From Candidatus Aenigmatarchaeota archaeon (GTDB lineage Archaea > Aenigmatarchaeota > Aenigmatarchaeia > GW2011-AR5): 39,015 nucleotides of DNA. This document shows, piece after piece, positions 1 through 7,930 of the stretch. The DNA lies in contig JAGVVX010000007.1 of the NCBI GenBank assembly GCA_018304565.1, forward strand, positions 1-39,015. The letters are read 5' to 3'. Under the pieces are notes generated by a model. That model saw only the letters and a list, made by a program, of their open reading frames with translations. It was not told where the DNA came from and searched no databases. Each line of letters starts with the position of its first letter. Position 1 is the first letter of the stretch. Position numbers and translations under genes: made by a program.

Positions 1-1
1 T

Positions 2-202
2 AAATATCGCGGGTCTTACAAGAATTCTGATGAAGTCAAGATAGCCCAGCTTTGGTCTGCAATACTGGAACTATACAAGCAGAATCTGATCTTGCAGAAA
101 AGACTCGATGAGGTAACGGGAATCTTCGATTCCATGACGGAAAGACTAAAGAAGAAATGCGAAGACAAGAAAGAGCTCATCGAAAGCCTTGAGAGATTCT
201 AA
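2..202 (+). CDS. C-terminal fragment of a coiled-coil protein
   Basis: The frame is open from the window edge to a TAA at 200-202 and gives the last 66 residues of a protein that begins outside the window. The fragment is charged and helical, rich in Lys, Glu, Leu and Ile with heptad-like spacing, and ends in LESLERF-like helix (ESLERF). No catalytic motif is visible, so no function can be assigned. It converges on leuS with only 36 nt between the two stop codons. It is too long and too charged to be chance, but only the 3' end is visible. Confidence 0.6.
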   Translation, partial: KYRGSYKNSDEVKIAQLWSAILELYKQNLILQKRLDEVTGIFDSMTERLKKKCEDKKELIESLERF

Positions 203-238
203 CACTTCTAAAATTGAACTAGAAGAAACCTTCAAATC

Positions 239-3067
239 TTATTCGAGCAATATCCCTAGCTTCTGCGGGGCAGCCTGTTTGGCTTTTTTGTTTTCTGTCT
301 TGTTGGAATCAACTATTTCCACATGACAGTTGAATTCCGCTTCAAGAAATTTCTTGGCTTCTTTCAGTATCTGCATCTGCCAGTTTCTGGGAAGTATTGG
401 CTTTAGTTCGTTTAGCCTTTGATAAAGATTCTGGATAAAATTCACTGTTGCTTGCCCGTAGGCTTCACCTTGCATTATCTCTTTTGTTATTTCATTCATT
501 CCTTTGTCCTTGTTCCGCAGGACTTTGTTGTACACGCGGAATTTCCAGCCTTCGGCAACAAAAAGAGTTATCTTGTTTATCCTTTCCATCTTTGCTATTT
601 TTTTGATATCTTCGACACCTTTCATTGTATTCTCCAGGAGCGTTTCAGCTATTTCCGATTCTATATTTACAAGGTTCTGGTTATATCGCGGCCACTCCGC
701 GACCGATATGAAGCCTTTTCCGCCGGACATTTGCCAGAACTCCTCACACATGTGCGGTGTCAGAGGTGTCAGCATCTTTACAATGGCATTCAGTGTGGTT
801 TGCAACGCACGCCTGTTAGAATCTCTAACATTGCCCGTACGCTTCAGGTACCATTTAAGCAAGTTTGTGGAGTCAAAAAGTGCAAAGCTCACAGCCGTTC
901 TGAATTTCATCATTTCATAGTTCTTTGTAGATTCCTGTATAATCTTCTGCAGCTTGCTAAGAAGCCAAACATCAATGTTTCGCATCTCTTTTACACGGGC
1001 CTTTTTTGTATTCTTTATCAGGTCTTCAAGGAATTCGTACCTGCTTCGAAAACTCTTTATACCCTCAACGCGCCAGTCGGCGTCATCCATATTTTCATTA
1101 GATGCCGCAATGTTTATTCTCACCAAGTCGGCACCAAATTGCTTTATTATATCTCTGAGAGGCTGTATGTTGCCTTTTGACTTGCTCATTTTTTCGCCTT
1201 CGACATTCACATAACCGTTCGCACCAATTGCTTTTGGCCACATGTTTTCAGGCCATACAGCGACGTGATGGAAAAGGTAGAATGTAAGATGATTTTGTAT
1301 AAGGTCTTTCCCGCTGTTTCTCATGTCCATCGGGTAGAAGTAAACAAACTCGTCTCTCATTTGTTGAAGCAGTTTTAGATTCAGTTTTACAGACTTGGAG
1401 ACTTTTTTCACATCATCTTTGCCGAAGAAGATATAGTCAAAGACGCCGTCGGTTAGTTTTTTGGCCGGTATCTTTTTTTCATTAATTAGCCTTGCTATGG
1501 TGTAGTAGGCCATGTAAATTGTCGAGTCACTCAAAGTCTCAACAATCCACTCTTTATCCCACGGCAACGGTGTACCGAGTCCTGTCTTTCGCGCGCAAGC
1601 CTTGTCTTTCAACCAGTCAATTGTGTTAAGGAAGTTAGTTCTTGCTTCTTCGGGACAGAGTCTCATTCTCTCCAGGCATTTCCTCACAAGTTTCTTCCAG
1701 TTCTCGTCAGAAAATTTCAGGAACCACTGGTTTTCCAGTATTTTCACATAGTTCTTTGTTGTGCACCTGCAAACAACCTTGCCGGTTGTCTCCCACATTA
1801 TATCTGCTGCTCCCGCTTCTATAAAATCAAGAAATAGTTTTTCCTTTACTTCGCTTACTTTTGACCCTGCATATTCGCCGCAGTTTTCCCTTAGAACACC
1901 AAAGTGAAATTCCTTTTTGTAAACTATGCTCGTTGCTTCATCGAGTTTATCAATTTCTTTCGACGACATTATCCCTAGACGCTTCACAACTTCCATTGCC
2001 GGATGTTCACCAAACCCTTCGACTTTGACAACAGAAACAGGCTCTACGTCGTTTTTTGTCAGTCCGTAGAATTCCAGTTCGCCGCTTTCTATGAGCTCCT
2101 TAAGTGCCACCCAGTCGTATGGTGCGTGGCTTGGCACAGACATTACTATTCCTGTCGTATTTCCTGTATCAACAAAACTAGCAGGCAGTATAGAAATATC
2201 TTTATTGCCACAGGGGTCCTTTGCTTTTTTGCCTAGCAGCTCGTCACCTTTTATTCTTTCTATTATTTCGACTTTCTTCAACTGGTCTCCTAGTTTTTGT
2301 GCTGCAGATTCACTTATGACCCATTTCTCACCATCAACCTTGGCAACAACATATTCTGATTCCGGGTTTACCCAGATATTTGTCACCCCGTAAATAGTTT
2401 CAGGTCTCAAAGTAGCCGCGGGCAATATTTTATCACCCATCGAGAACTTTAGCAACGTATAGCCTACGGGCGATTCGCCTTCACCTTCGAGCCTGTCATG
2501 GTCGCCTGTAGGGGATTTGCAATGCGGACACCAAATGACAGGATGCGTGCCTTGGGTGACAAACCCCCTTTTCCTGAGGGTGTTATATTGCCATTCTATG
2601 AATCTGCTGAAAGTCGGATAAATTGCTGTGATGAAAACCCTGCGCCAGTCGATTGAGAAACCGACGCTTTTCATGTCTTCTATTATCTTTTTTGTCCAGA
2701 ACCGTGCAACATATTCAACGCCTTTGCCCTTGAAGTTCTTTATGTCCGTTTTCGTAGCACCATAGATACGAAAAGTCTCGAGCTGGCTTTTGTCGTTATT
2801 TCTTATGCGTTCTACAGTTCCAAGTATCGGCTCGCCTGTTGCGTGGAAGCCCTGAGCCAAAAGAACATTAAAGCCGCACATACGCTTGTACCGCGCGTAC
2901 GCATCAGTTCTGGTAAACGTGAATGTATGCCCAATATGCAGCCCGCCGTTGACGTAGGGTATTATAAGCGATGTAAAGAATTTCTTCCTCTTTTCTACAT
3001 CGGCTTCGAATATTTTCGATCGTTCCCATCTTTTTTGCCACTTCTTCTCTACCTTCTTGAAGTCCAT
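239..3067 (-). CDS. leuS: leucyl-tRNA synthetase, archaeal type
   Basis: Class I synthetase that charges tRNA-Leu in the cytoplasm. At 942 residues it is a normal length for the archaeal/eukaryotic-type enzyme. The HIGH motif is at about residues 44-47 (GGLHIGHTFT) and KMSKS at about 627-631 (GEKMSKSKGN). The CP1 editing insertion is present, with TLRPETIYG near 219-227 and VPSHAPYDW near 311-319. Cys pairs CPHC (180-183) and CRC (433-435) may bind zinc. The tail after about residue 690 is the helical anticodon-binding domain followed by the archaeal C-terminal extension. The ATG at 3067 gives the usual MDFKKVEKKWQKRW start. It is probably transcribed alone, because the upstream neighbour is a separate small gene. 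Confidence 0.97.
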   Translation of the reverse strand: MDFKKVEKKWQKRWERSKIFEADVEKRKKFFTSLIIPYVNGGLHIGHTFTFTRTDAYARYKRMCGFNVLLAQGFHATGEPILGTVERIRNNDKSQLETFRIYGATKTDIKNFKGKGVEYVARFWTKKIIEDMKSVGFSIDWRRVFITAIYPTFSRFIEWQYNTLRKRGFVTQGTHPVIWCPHCKSPTGDHDRLEGEGESPVGYTLLKFSMGDKILPAATLRPETIYGVTNIWVNPESEYVVAKVDGEKWVISESAAQKLGDQLKKVEIIERIKGDELLGKKAKDPCGNKDISILPASFVDTGNTTGIVMSVPSHAPYDWVALKELIESGELEFYGLTKNDVEPVSVVKVEGFGEHPAMEVVKRLGIMSSKEIDKLDEATSIVYKKEFHFGVLRENCGEYAGSKVSEVKEKLFLDFIEAGAADIMWETTGKVVCRCTTKNYVKILENQWFLKFSDENWKKLVRKCLERMRLCPEEARTNFLNTIDWLKDKACARKTGLGTPLPWDKEWIVETLSDSTIYMAYYTIARLINEKKIPAKKLTDGVFDYIFFGKDDVKKVSKSVKLNLKLLQQMRDEFVYFYPMDMRNSGKDLIQNHLTFYLFHHVAVWPENMWPKAIGANGYVNVEGEKMSKSKGNIQPLRDIIKQFGADLVRINIAASNENMDDADWRVEGIKSFRSRYEFLEDLIKNTKKARVKEMRNIDVWLLSKLQKIIQESTKNYEMMKFRTAVSFALFDSTNLLKWYLKRTGNVRDSNRRALQTTLNAIVKMLTPLTPHMCEEFWQMSGGKGFISVAEWPRYNQNLVNIESEIAETLLENTMKGVEDIKKIAKMERINKITLFVAEGWKFRVYNKVLRNKDKGMNEITKEIMQGEAYGQATVNFIQNLYQRLNELKPILPRNWQMQILKEAKKFLEAEFNCHVEIVDSNKTENKKAKQAAPQKLGILLE

Positions 3068-3121
3068 ACCAATACCTAGATATACAATAATAAAAGGAAA
3101 TTAAAATAAAAAAGAACAAGA

Positions 3122-3334
3122 TTAATCCTGATTATAAGGCAAAGCTGGCGGATCTTTTGTACCTCGCATGCGGGCTCTTAGACCAGGCGTACGAGCCCAG
3201 ATAAAAGATGGCTTTTTGCTATCACCGTCTTGTGGAGCCATTCTATACGCTCTACCGCCTTCAGGTAACGTAAGTCTTCCTGGTTCTCTTGGAGCAAACC
3301 CCTCATTCAGGTACCCCATGTCTGCATCTACCAT
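3122..3334 (-). CDS. small hypothetical protein, 70 aa
   Basis: I do not recognise this gene. The product is small, polar and rich in Pro, Gly and Arg, with no membrane segment. Two in-frame ATGs exist. A GGGAGG Shine-Dalgarno-like sequence lies directly against the first (3343), which is too close, but 9 nt before the second (3334), so I chose 3334. That site is the main evidence that the gene is real, because an open frame also exists on the opposite strand. It lies upstream of leuS on the same strand with about 54 nt between them, so it could share a transcript with leuS. Confidence 0.5.
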   Translation of the reverse strand: MVDADMGYLNEGFAPREPGRLTLPEGGRAYRMAPQDGDSKKPSFIWARTPGLRARMRGTKDPPALPYNQD

Positions 3335-3576
3335 TTTCTTCATCCTCCCGTTTTTTCTACAGTCCCCTGTGACGACATCATAAGAAATGAAAAGAAGTCG
3401 TCATTTATCAAGCAGCTTACCGCTTGATAGTGACAGAAGCAGGGCTAAGCAAACATATGAGCGGATTTTGCTTTGCCTGCATATTTTTCAATAAATATTC
3501 GGGAAGAAGAATTTAAATACCTTATTGGAAGCCGCACTGCAATATTAATCACTTTCCACCGAATGAATAATAAAAC

Positions 3577-3728
3577 GGGCGCGTAGCTCAGTTTGGATAG
3601 AGCATCAAGCTTTGGCGTGTAAGCCTTCTAAGCTGAGGGCCGCGGGTTCGAAAAGCCCTTTTCTTCCAGAGAAAAACGCTTGCGGAAAAGAAACCGGGAG
3701 AAGGGGTACGAAATTCCCGTCGCGCCCA
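3577..3728 (+). tRNA. tRNA-Arg(TCT) with two non-canonical introns
   Basis: The acceptor stem is GGGCGCG (3577-3583) with CGCGCCC (3721-3727), discriminator A 3728. The D stem is GCTC/GAGC. Removing 3608-3622 (15 nt, position 29/30) gives anticodon stem TCAGC/GCTGA around loop CTTCTAA, anticodon TCT at 3627-3629. The T stem GCGGG (3642-3646) pairs with CCCGT (3716-3720), but 62 nt interrupt the T loop. Removing 3653-3714 (position 59/60) restores TTCGAAT. A bulge-helix-bulge is visible at the second intron: TTCG pairs with CGAA, with 3-nt bulges AAA and ATT. At the first intron GCAT pairs with GTGT. There is no intron at the usual 37/38 site. A TATA-like AATATTAATC lies about 30 nt upstream. 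Confidence 0.88.
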
Positions 3729-3760
3729 TTAATTATTGCAAAGGAACTTGCTTCTTTGAG

Positions 3761-3810
3761 ACCCCGGAGAGCAAAGCTCTCCGGGGTAATACTTCGGGCT
3801 TTAGCCCGAA
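3761..3810 (+). repeat. two consecutive perfect hairpins after tRNA-Arg
   Basis: The first hairpin has a 12-bp stem, ACCCCGGAGAGC and its complement, around AAA (3761-3786). The second pairs TTCGGGC with GCCCGAA around TTTA (3793-3810). An AT-rich stretch follows. They lie between the tRNA and the MinD gene. They could act as a terminator or processing signal. They also resemble the other tandem hairpins in this window at 12614-12671, 26216-26295, 30436-30486 and 30712-30786. Confidence 0.6.
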
Positions 3811-3878
3811 TATATTATTGATTATTAAAAAAACAGCCAATAGCAGCTTAAAAATCTTCCCAAATGTAATTATACAGT

Positions 3879-4640
3879 ATGACAAGAATCATAGCCTGCG
3901 TTTCTGGTAAAGGTGGAGCAGGAAAAACGACGCTTGTCGCCAATATCGGAACAGCAATCGCAGAAATCGGCAAAGACATAATAGTTGTTGATACAAACCT
4001 CACAACACCAAATCTTGGCATTCATCTTGGGGTGCCATTGTACCCAACAACCCTTCATGATGTTCTCAAAGGGCATGCGTCCATCAAAGATGCAATCTAT
4101 GAGCATGATTCTGGCCTCAAAGTAATTCCCGCGGGCCTTTCTATGCGTGACCTGCGCGGCGCAGACATACGTGACCTATCAAATACGCTCCTAGATCTTC
4201 TTGGCAACGCAGAAATAATAATGCTTGACTCGGCTGCCGGCTTAGGCAGGGAAGCACTCACGGCCATGGAAACAGCCGACGAAATTCTTATTGTAACAAA
4301 CCCTGATCTTCCATCGGTTACTGACGCGTTAAAAGCAGCAAGGCTTGCAGAACAAACAGGCACAAAAATCATCGGCGCTGTTATAAACCGCGCAACAGGC
4401 AAGCCGCACGAATTGACAAAATTTGAAATACAAAGCATGCTTGAAAACATAGACATACTGGCAACTATTCCTGAAGATATCAGTGTTCAAAGGGCATTAT
4501 CAAGACGCACGCCTGTAATAAATCACTCTCCAAAATCACCAGCCGCACACAAAATGCGAAGCATTGCAGCACAACTAGTCGGCTATGAGTACAAAATACC
4601 CATACCTTGGTACAGAAGGATTTTACTTCTCAGGCGATAA
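3879..4640 (+). CDS. minD: MinD/ParA-family ATPase
   Basis: Deviant-Walker P-loop ATPase of the MinD/ParA/Mrp class, 253 residues, probably involved in membrane-associated positioning. The deviant Walker A GKGGAGKTT is at residues 10-18, the switch I VDTNLTTPN near 38-46, and the Walker B-like IIMLDSAAG near 115-123. The C-terminus (IPIPWYRRILLLRR) is a short basic amphipathic stretch like the membrane-targeting helix of MinD, which favours MinD over a soluble ParA. Archaea often carry several MinD paralogues whose cargo is unknown, so the exact role cannot be read from sequence. It appears to be a single-gene unit, and the start at 3879 fits the usual MTRIIACVSGKGG opening. Confidence 0.85.
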   Translation: MTRIIACVSGKGGAGKTTLVANIGTAIAEIGKDIIVVDTNLTTPNLGIHLGVPLYPTTLHDVLKGHASIKDAIYEHDSGLKVIPAGLSMRDLRGADIRDLSNTLLDLLGNAEIIMLDSAAGLGREALTAMETADEILIVTNPDLPSVTDALKAARLAEQTGTKIIGAVINRATGKPHELTKFEIQSMLENIDILATIPEDISVQRALSRRTPVINHSPKSPAAHKMRSIAAQLVGYEYKIPIPWYRRILLLRR

Positions 4641-4835
4641 ATATCGAAAGATTTCCAAAGAAAAAAAAGAAGCGGCCGCTTGAAGACAATCCAATGCGCG
4701 ATATACGACCCAGAAAGTGGAAGCCACAAAAAAGGGACGCTTGATGGGAAAAATATTTTATCTTCATGAACCTTTCAGAAAAAGTGACAAATGACCTGCG
4801 ATCGATGCTATTGGTGTCTTATAGTCAACAATAAA

Positions 4836-6467
4836 TCACTTTTTCAAATAGAATACTTTTTGCAAATCCAACTCAAATGCAACTACAGGCTTCTCAAGTT
4901 TCCAGTTGTTGAGTACCTGTGGGTGTATTTCGCCTATAGTGCCAAACTGTTCATTCCCTATTTTAATTCCCGCCGCCCGGCCTTCTATAAAGCTTGGATG
5001 CTTTAATGGATTAAATTTATAGGACAGGCCGAGTTGATTAAGCAAAGCGTCAAGGACTGAAGAGATATCCTCATAACTTACCTTGGAATTCGATATTACT
5101 GCGGCCAGCTTCAGCATGTCCATGGAGCCCGTTTCTGATTCTTTATCAGGCACGACAGTATAGCCTATTTCAAATATTTTCTGCGGATATTCCCTGTGAA
5201 GATTCTGTGCCAGTACATCCATTAATGATGGCAACAGGTTTTTCCTGCATATCGTGCATTCCACGGAAACAGGATTTAGCGTCTCGCAGGCGTCCTCTTT
5301 CTTTATCAGCATCTTTTCGAATTCATCAATTTCGTTTGTAAGAATCATAGAAACAGCTTCTTGGAATCCCATGCCTTTCATCAAATTGCTGGCGAATTCA
5401 GAGAATTCTTCCATGTCGTAGCGTTGTGCTATAGTAGGGACTTTTGGCACACGTGGTTCAAATTTCTCATAACCATGAGCTATAGCCACATCTTCGACAA
5501 CATCAATTTCATGCATTATGTCAGCCCTGTAGCATGGGACTAGTACATATTTTCCGTCGAATCCAAAACCCATTCTTGCTATTGTTTCAATAAACTCAGC
5601 CTTTGAAAGATCTAAATCAAGCAACTTGTTAACGTAATCCAAATTTACTAGTATTCTCCTTGGATTCAAATTAGGCGTTTTTTTCTTGTTAATACTGACA
5701 GTCTCTATCTTGAAACCTCTTTCTGCAAGCGAAGTGACTATAATGTTCAGTGCATGATTGACTGCACCTTCATGCAACCCCGTAATATCTATGAACAGGT
5801 TTTTCGTCTTTTCAGTAACGCGCGTTAGTTCGCCGTTTATCACAGGAGGGAAACTTAAGACATCGTTGTTTTTGTCTACTATAACAGGCCATCTCTTTGC
5901 GCGTTTCAATATGCTAACGTATCCGCCCTTCTCATGTTTTTTCTCTATCTCCCCAAGCGTCATCTTTTCTTTCTTGCCCAACGGAATGAATTTTATTTCG
6001 TCAGGCATTACAGCCTTGTATCTGAAAGGCTGTTTTACCTTGTCTAAGTCATGAAGTCCGATGGCTACTTTCTTCCTTTTCCTGCCCATCGTGTCATGGA
6101 TCTTTTCCTGGACTTGTACTAGAGAAGCAATAACATCGTGAGTCAGCCTTACATTCCTGACAACAGCAGCCGCTATATGCGGTCTCACGTTAGAAACTGA
6201 CTTCTCTACGTGAAGCCTGATGCCGCTAGGTAATGCCTTGTAAGATACCAAGCCTTTTGAAAATCCTAAGAAAGTTCTTGCGGCTCTTGTAAATCCTTCA
6301 GTGCTAAGCATATCGGGCCTGTTAGGAAATACTTCATAGAGTACTTTATCCTTTTCCAACTTCTCAAGCGGACAGCCCATCATTGGTATCTTTTCAAGAT
6401 GTTCCTTTGTGAGCTTCTTTCCTGCAAGCTTATCCAAGTCCTTTAGCGAAAATTCGACTACAGCCAT
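4836..6467 (-). CDS. pheT: phenylalanyl-tRNA synthetase beta subunit
   Basis: Large subunit of the (alpha-beta)2 PheRS, archaeal short form of about 543 residues without the bacterial OB extension. It starts MAVVEFSLKDLDKLAGK, typical of archaeal PheT. A B5-like region lies near residues 270-340 (NLNPRRI to AIARMGF-like stretch, read here as TIARMGFGFDG), and a degenerate class II synthetase-like core follows (RNLLPSLMDVL, KIFEIGYTV). A GTG at 6476 is also in frame but would overlap pheS. The ATG at 6467 begins 2 nt after the pheS stop and matches family N-termini, so I chose it. It is co-transcribed with pheS. Confidence 0.95.
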   Translation of the reverse strand: MAVVEFSLKDLDKLAGKKLTKEHLEKIPMMGCPLEKLEKDKVLYEVFPNRPDMLSTEGFTRAARTFLGFSKGLVSYKALPSGIRLHVEKSVSNVRPHIAAAVVRNVRLTHDVIASLVQVQEKIHDTMGRKRKKVAIGLHDLDKVKQPFRYKAVMPDEIKFIPLGKKEKMTLGEIEKKHEKGGYVSILKRAKRWPVIVDKNNDVLSFPPVINGELTRVTEKTKNLFIDITGLHEGAVNHALNIIVTSLAERGFKIETVSINKKKTPNLNPRRILVNLDYVNKLLDLDLSKAEFIETIARMGFGFDGKYVLVPCYRADIMHEIDVVEDVAIAHGYEKFEPRVPKVPTIAQRYDMEEFSEFASNLMKGMGFQEAVSMILTNEIDEFEKMLIKKEDACETLNPVSVECTICRKNLLPSLMDVLAQNLHREYPQKIFEIGYTVVPDKESETGSMDMLKLAAVISNSKVSYEDISSVLDALLNQLGLSYKFNPLKHPSFIEGRAAGIKIGNEQFGTIGEIHPQVLNNWKLEKPVVAFELDLQKVFYLKK

Positions 6468-6469
6468 AA

Positions 6470-7723
6470 TTACCACATGTTTATTTCCCTTAGCAGTTTC
6501 AGGTCATTTTTACAGTAGAAATTTCTGACGTCATTTATGCCATGCTTCAGCGCGATTGTTCTTTCAAGACCTAATCCCCACGCCAAGACTGGAACATCTA
6601 TCCCCAGAGGTTGTGTAACTTCAGGCCTGAATATACCTGATCCGCCCAGTTCTATCCACTCTTTTTTCTCTTCAAAGTACACTTCCGGTTCTGCGGACAT
6701 TTCAGTGTAAGGGAAGTATGCCGGTCTGAATCTTATTTTTTTGAACCCCATGCGTGTATAGAACTCCTTTAGATACCCAAGCAAATCACGAAAAGTAACA
6801 TTCTCATCGACAACAATACCTTCTACTTGTGTGAATTCAGGCAGATGCTTGTAATCCAGTGTCTCATTCCTGAAAACTCTGCCTATGCAGAAAACTTTTG
6901 CAGGTGGTTTTAACTTACTTAGTTCTCTAACAGAAACTGCTGTCGCATGGGTACGCATTACCGCTTTCTTCGCTACTTCCCTGTTCCATTTATACCCCCA
7001 GCCAGACGAGCCTGTATTACCGCCCTTTTCATGCGCTTCTCTGACCTCATTCACAACGTTTTCTGCCGGTAATTTGCAGGATTCCGGGGTTTTCATATAA
7101 AATGTATCTGCCATTTCGCGTGCAGGATGATCTTGCGGCTGATAAAGCGCGTCGAAATTCCAGAAGCTTGATTCCAGCAAAGGTCCCCTGGCTTCCTTGA
7201 AACCAAGATCAAAGAATATGTTCCTTATCTTCTGTATATAGAAAGAAAGCAAGTGTGTTTTACCCGGATAGATTTTAGTGCCCGCGAGTTCGACATTATA
7301 AGGCTTCAGTTTTACTTGTTTCCAATATTTAGTTTTTATTAAATCTTCAGTGAGGTTTGCAACTTCTTGGCCTGCGAGTTTCTCAGCTTTCTTTACAGCC
7401 GTTTCTCTCTGTTTTTCTATGAGTTTTCTTTGTACTAGTACATCAAGCAAACGGTTTTCTACATGATCCCCGCCTGCAAGTTTCTTTAACGCTTCGTACT
7501 CCGGTATATTTTTCGGATTTCTGACAAGCGCAAGCTTGTTGTTTTCTATTTTAATCCAGCCATGTTTTTTCGCCCATTGCAAAGCTATGGAGAAGTTTTC
7601 TACCTTTTCCTTTGCTTCAGTGAAATCTACAGGCCCGGACATAAGCAATTCAATTAAACGCATTTCAGGCAGTCCATACTTGAGATAATTCCTTCCTTCA
7701 TCAGTCAGTGTATATTCTTGCAT
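6470..7723 (-). CDS. pheS: phenylalanyl-tRNA synthetase alpha subunit, short N-terminus
   Basis: Catalytic class II subunit of PheRS. Motif 2 is visible in FCIGRVFRNE and the following HLPEFTQVEG, and motif 3 in GLGLERTIAL near the C-terminus. Most archaeal PheS proteins have about 480-500 residues and begin with two winged-helix units. This one has 417 and begins at MQEYTLTDEGRNYLKYGLPE, so about 70 residues of the first winged helix are missing. The sequence upstream is a promoter and palindrome, not coding, so this is not an error in start choice. A TATA-like GTATAAATA lies at 7769-7778, about 50 nt before the ATG. The stop is 2 nt before the pheT start. Confidence 0.93.
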   Translation of the reverse strand: MQEYTLTDEGRNYLKYGLPEMRLIELLMSGPVDFTEAKEKVENFSIALQWAKKHGWIKIENNKLALVRNPKNIPEYEALKKLAGGDHVENRLLDVLVQRKLIEKQRETAVKKAEKLAGQEVANLTEDLIKTKYWKQVKLKPYNVELAGTKIYPGKTHLLSFYIQKIRNIFFDLGFKEARGPLLESSFWNFDALYQPQDHPAREMADTFYMKTPESCKLPAENVVNEVREAHEKGGNTGSSGWGYKWNREVAKKAVMRTHATAVSVRELSKLKPPAKVFCIGRVFRNETLDYKHLPEFTQVEGIVVDENVTFRDLLGYLKEFYTRMGFKKIRFRPAYFPYTEMSAEPEVYFEEKKEWIELGGSGIFRPEVTQPLGIDVPVLAWGLGLERTIALKHGINDVRNFYCKNDLKLLREINMW

Positions 7724-7768
7724 GATATCAATCTTGTTTATTCATATTTTAAAAGTAAAGAAAAAAGC

Positions 7769-7910
7769 ATATTTATACGAGGAATACCACCTGTCTTTAG
7801 GCGGCGGTATTATTATTCGTGGTATTCCGGTATAAAAGAATCCACATGTGTTATTAGTGGTATTTCACAGAAATACCACCATCTTCAGGCCGTGGATTCT
7901 TTTTATAAAA
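7769..7910. promoter_or_regulatory. divergent pheS/glyS promoter built around two palindromes
   Basis: Two palindromic units fill the gap. Unit a (7781-7828) pairs GGAATACCAC with GTGGTATTCC. Unit b (7838-7899) pairs GAATCCAC with GTGGATTC and encloses a perfect hairpin, GTGGTATTTC/GAAATACCAC around ACA (7857-7879). A minus-strand TATA-like box (7769-7778) abuts unit a and serves pheS. A plus-strand box TTTTATAAAA (7901-7910) abuts unit b and serves glyS, about 26 nt before its ATG, so the glyS transcript is probably leaderless. Both units contain a small CTTYAG-centred arm. Confidence 0.75.
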
Positions 7911-7930
7911 CTTCTTGGGAAAGTTAGTTC

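Noticed and set aside
419..1180. Long plus-strand open frame opposite leuS
   Set aside because: It is the antisense of a well-supported synthetase gene, has no start signal, and its product has no family features.
3168..3383. Plus-strand frame opposite the small gene at 3122-3334
   Set aside because: The minus-strand frame has a well-placed GGGAGG site; the plus-strand one has no start signal.
4607..4744. 45-codon basic frame after minD (TTG start, ends RKWKPQKRDA)
   Set aside because: The composition looks coding-like, but it overlaps minD, has only a TTG start without a ribosome-binding site, and no family match is evident.
7781..7899. CRISPR-like repeats
   Set aside because: The units are palindromes with variable internal parts and no regular spacers.
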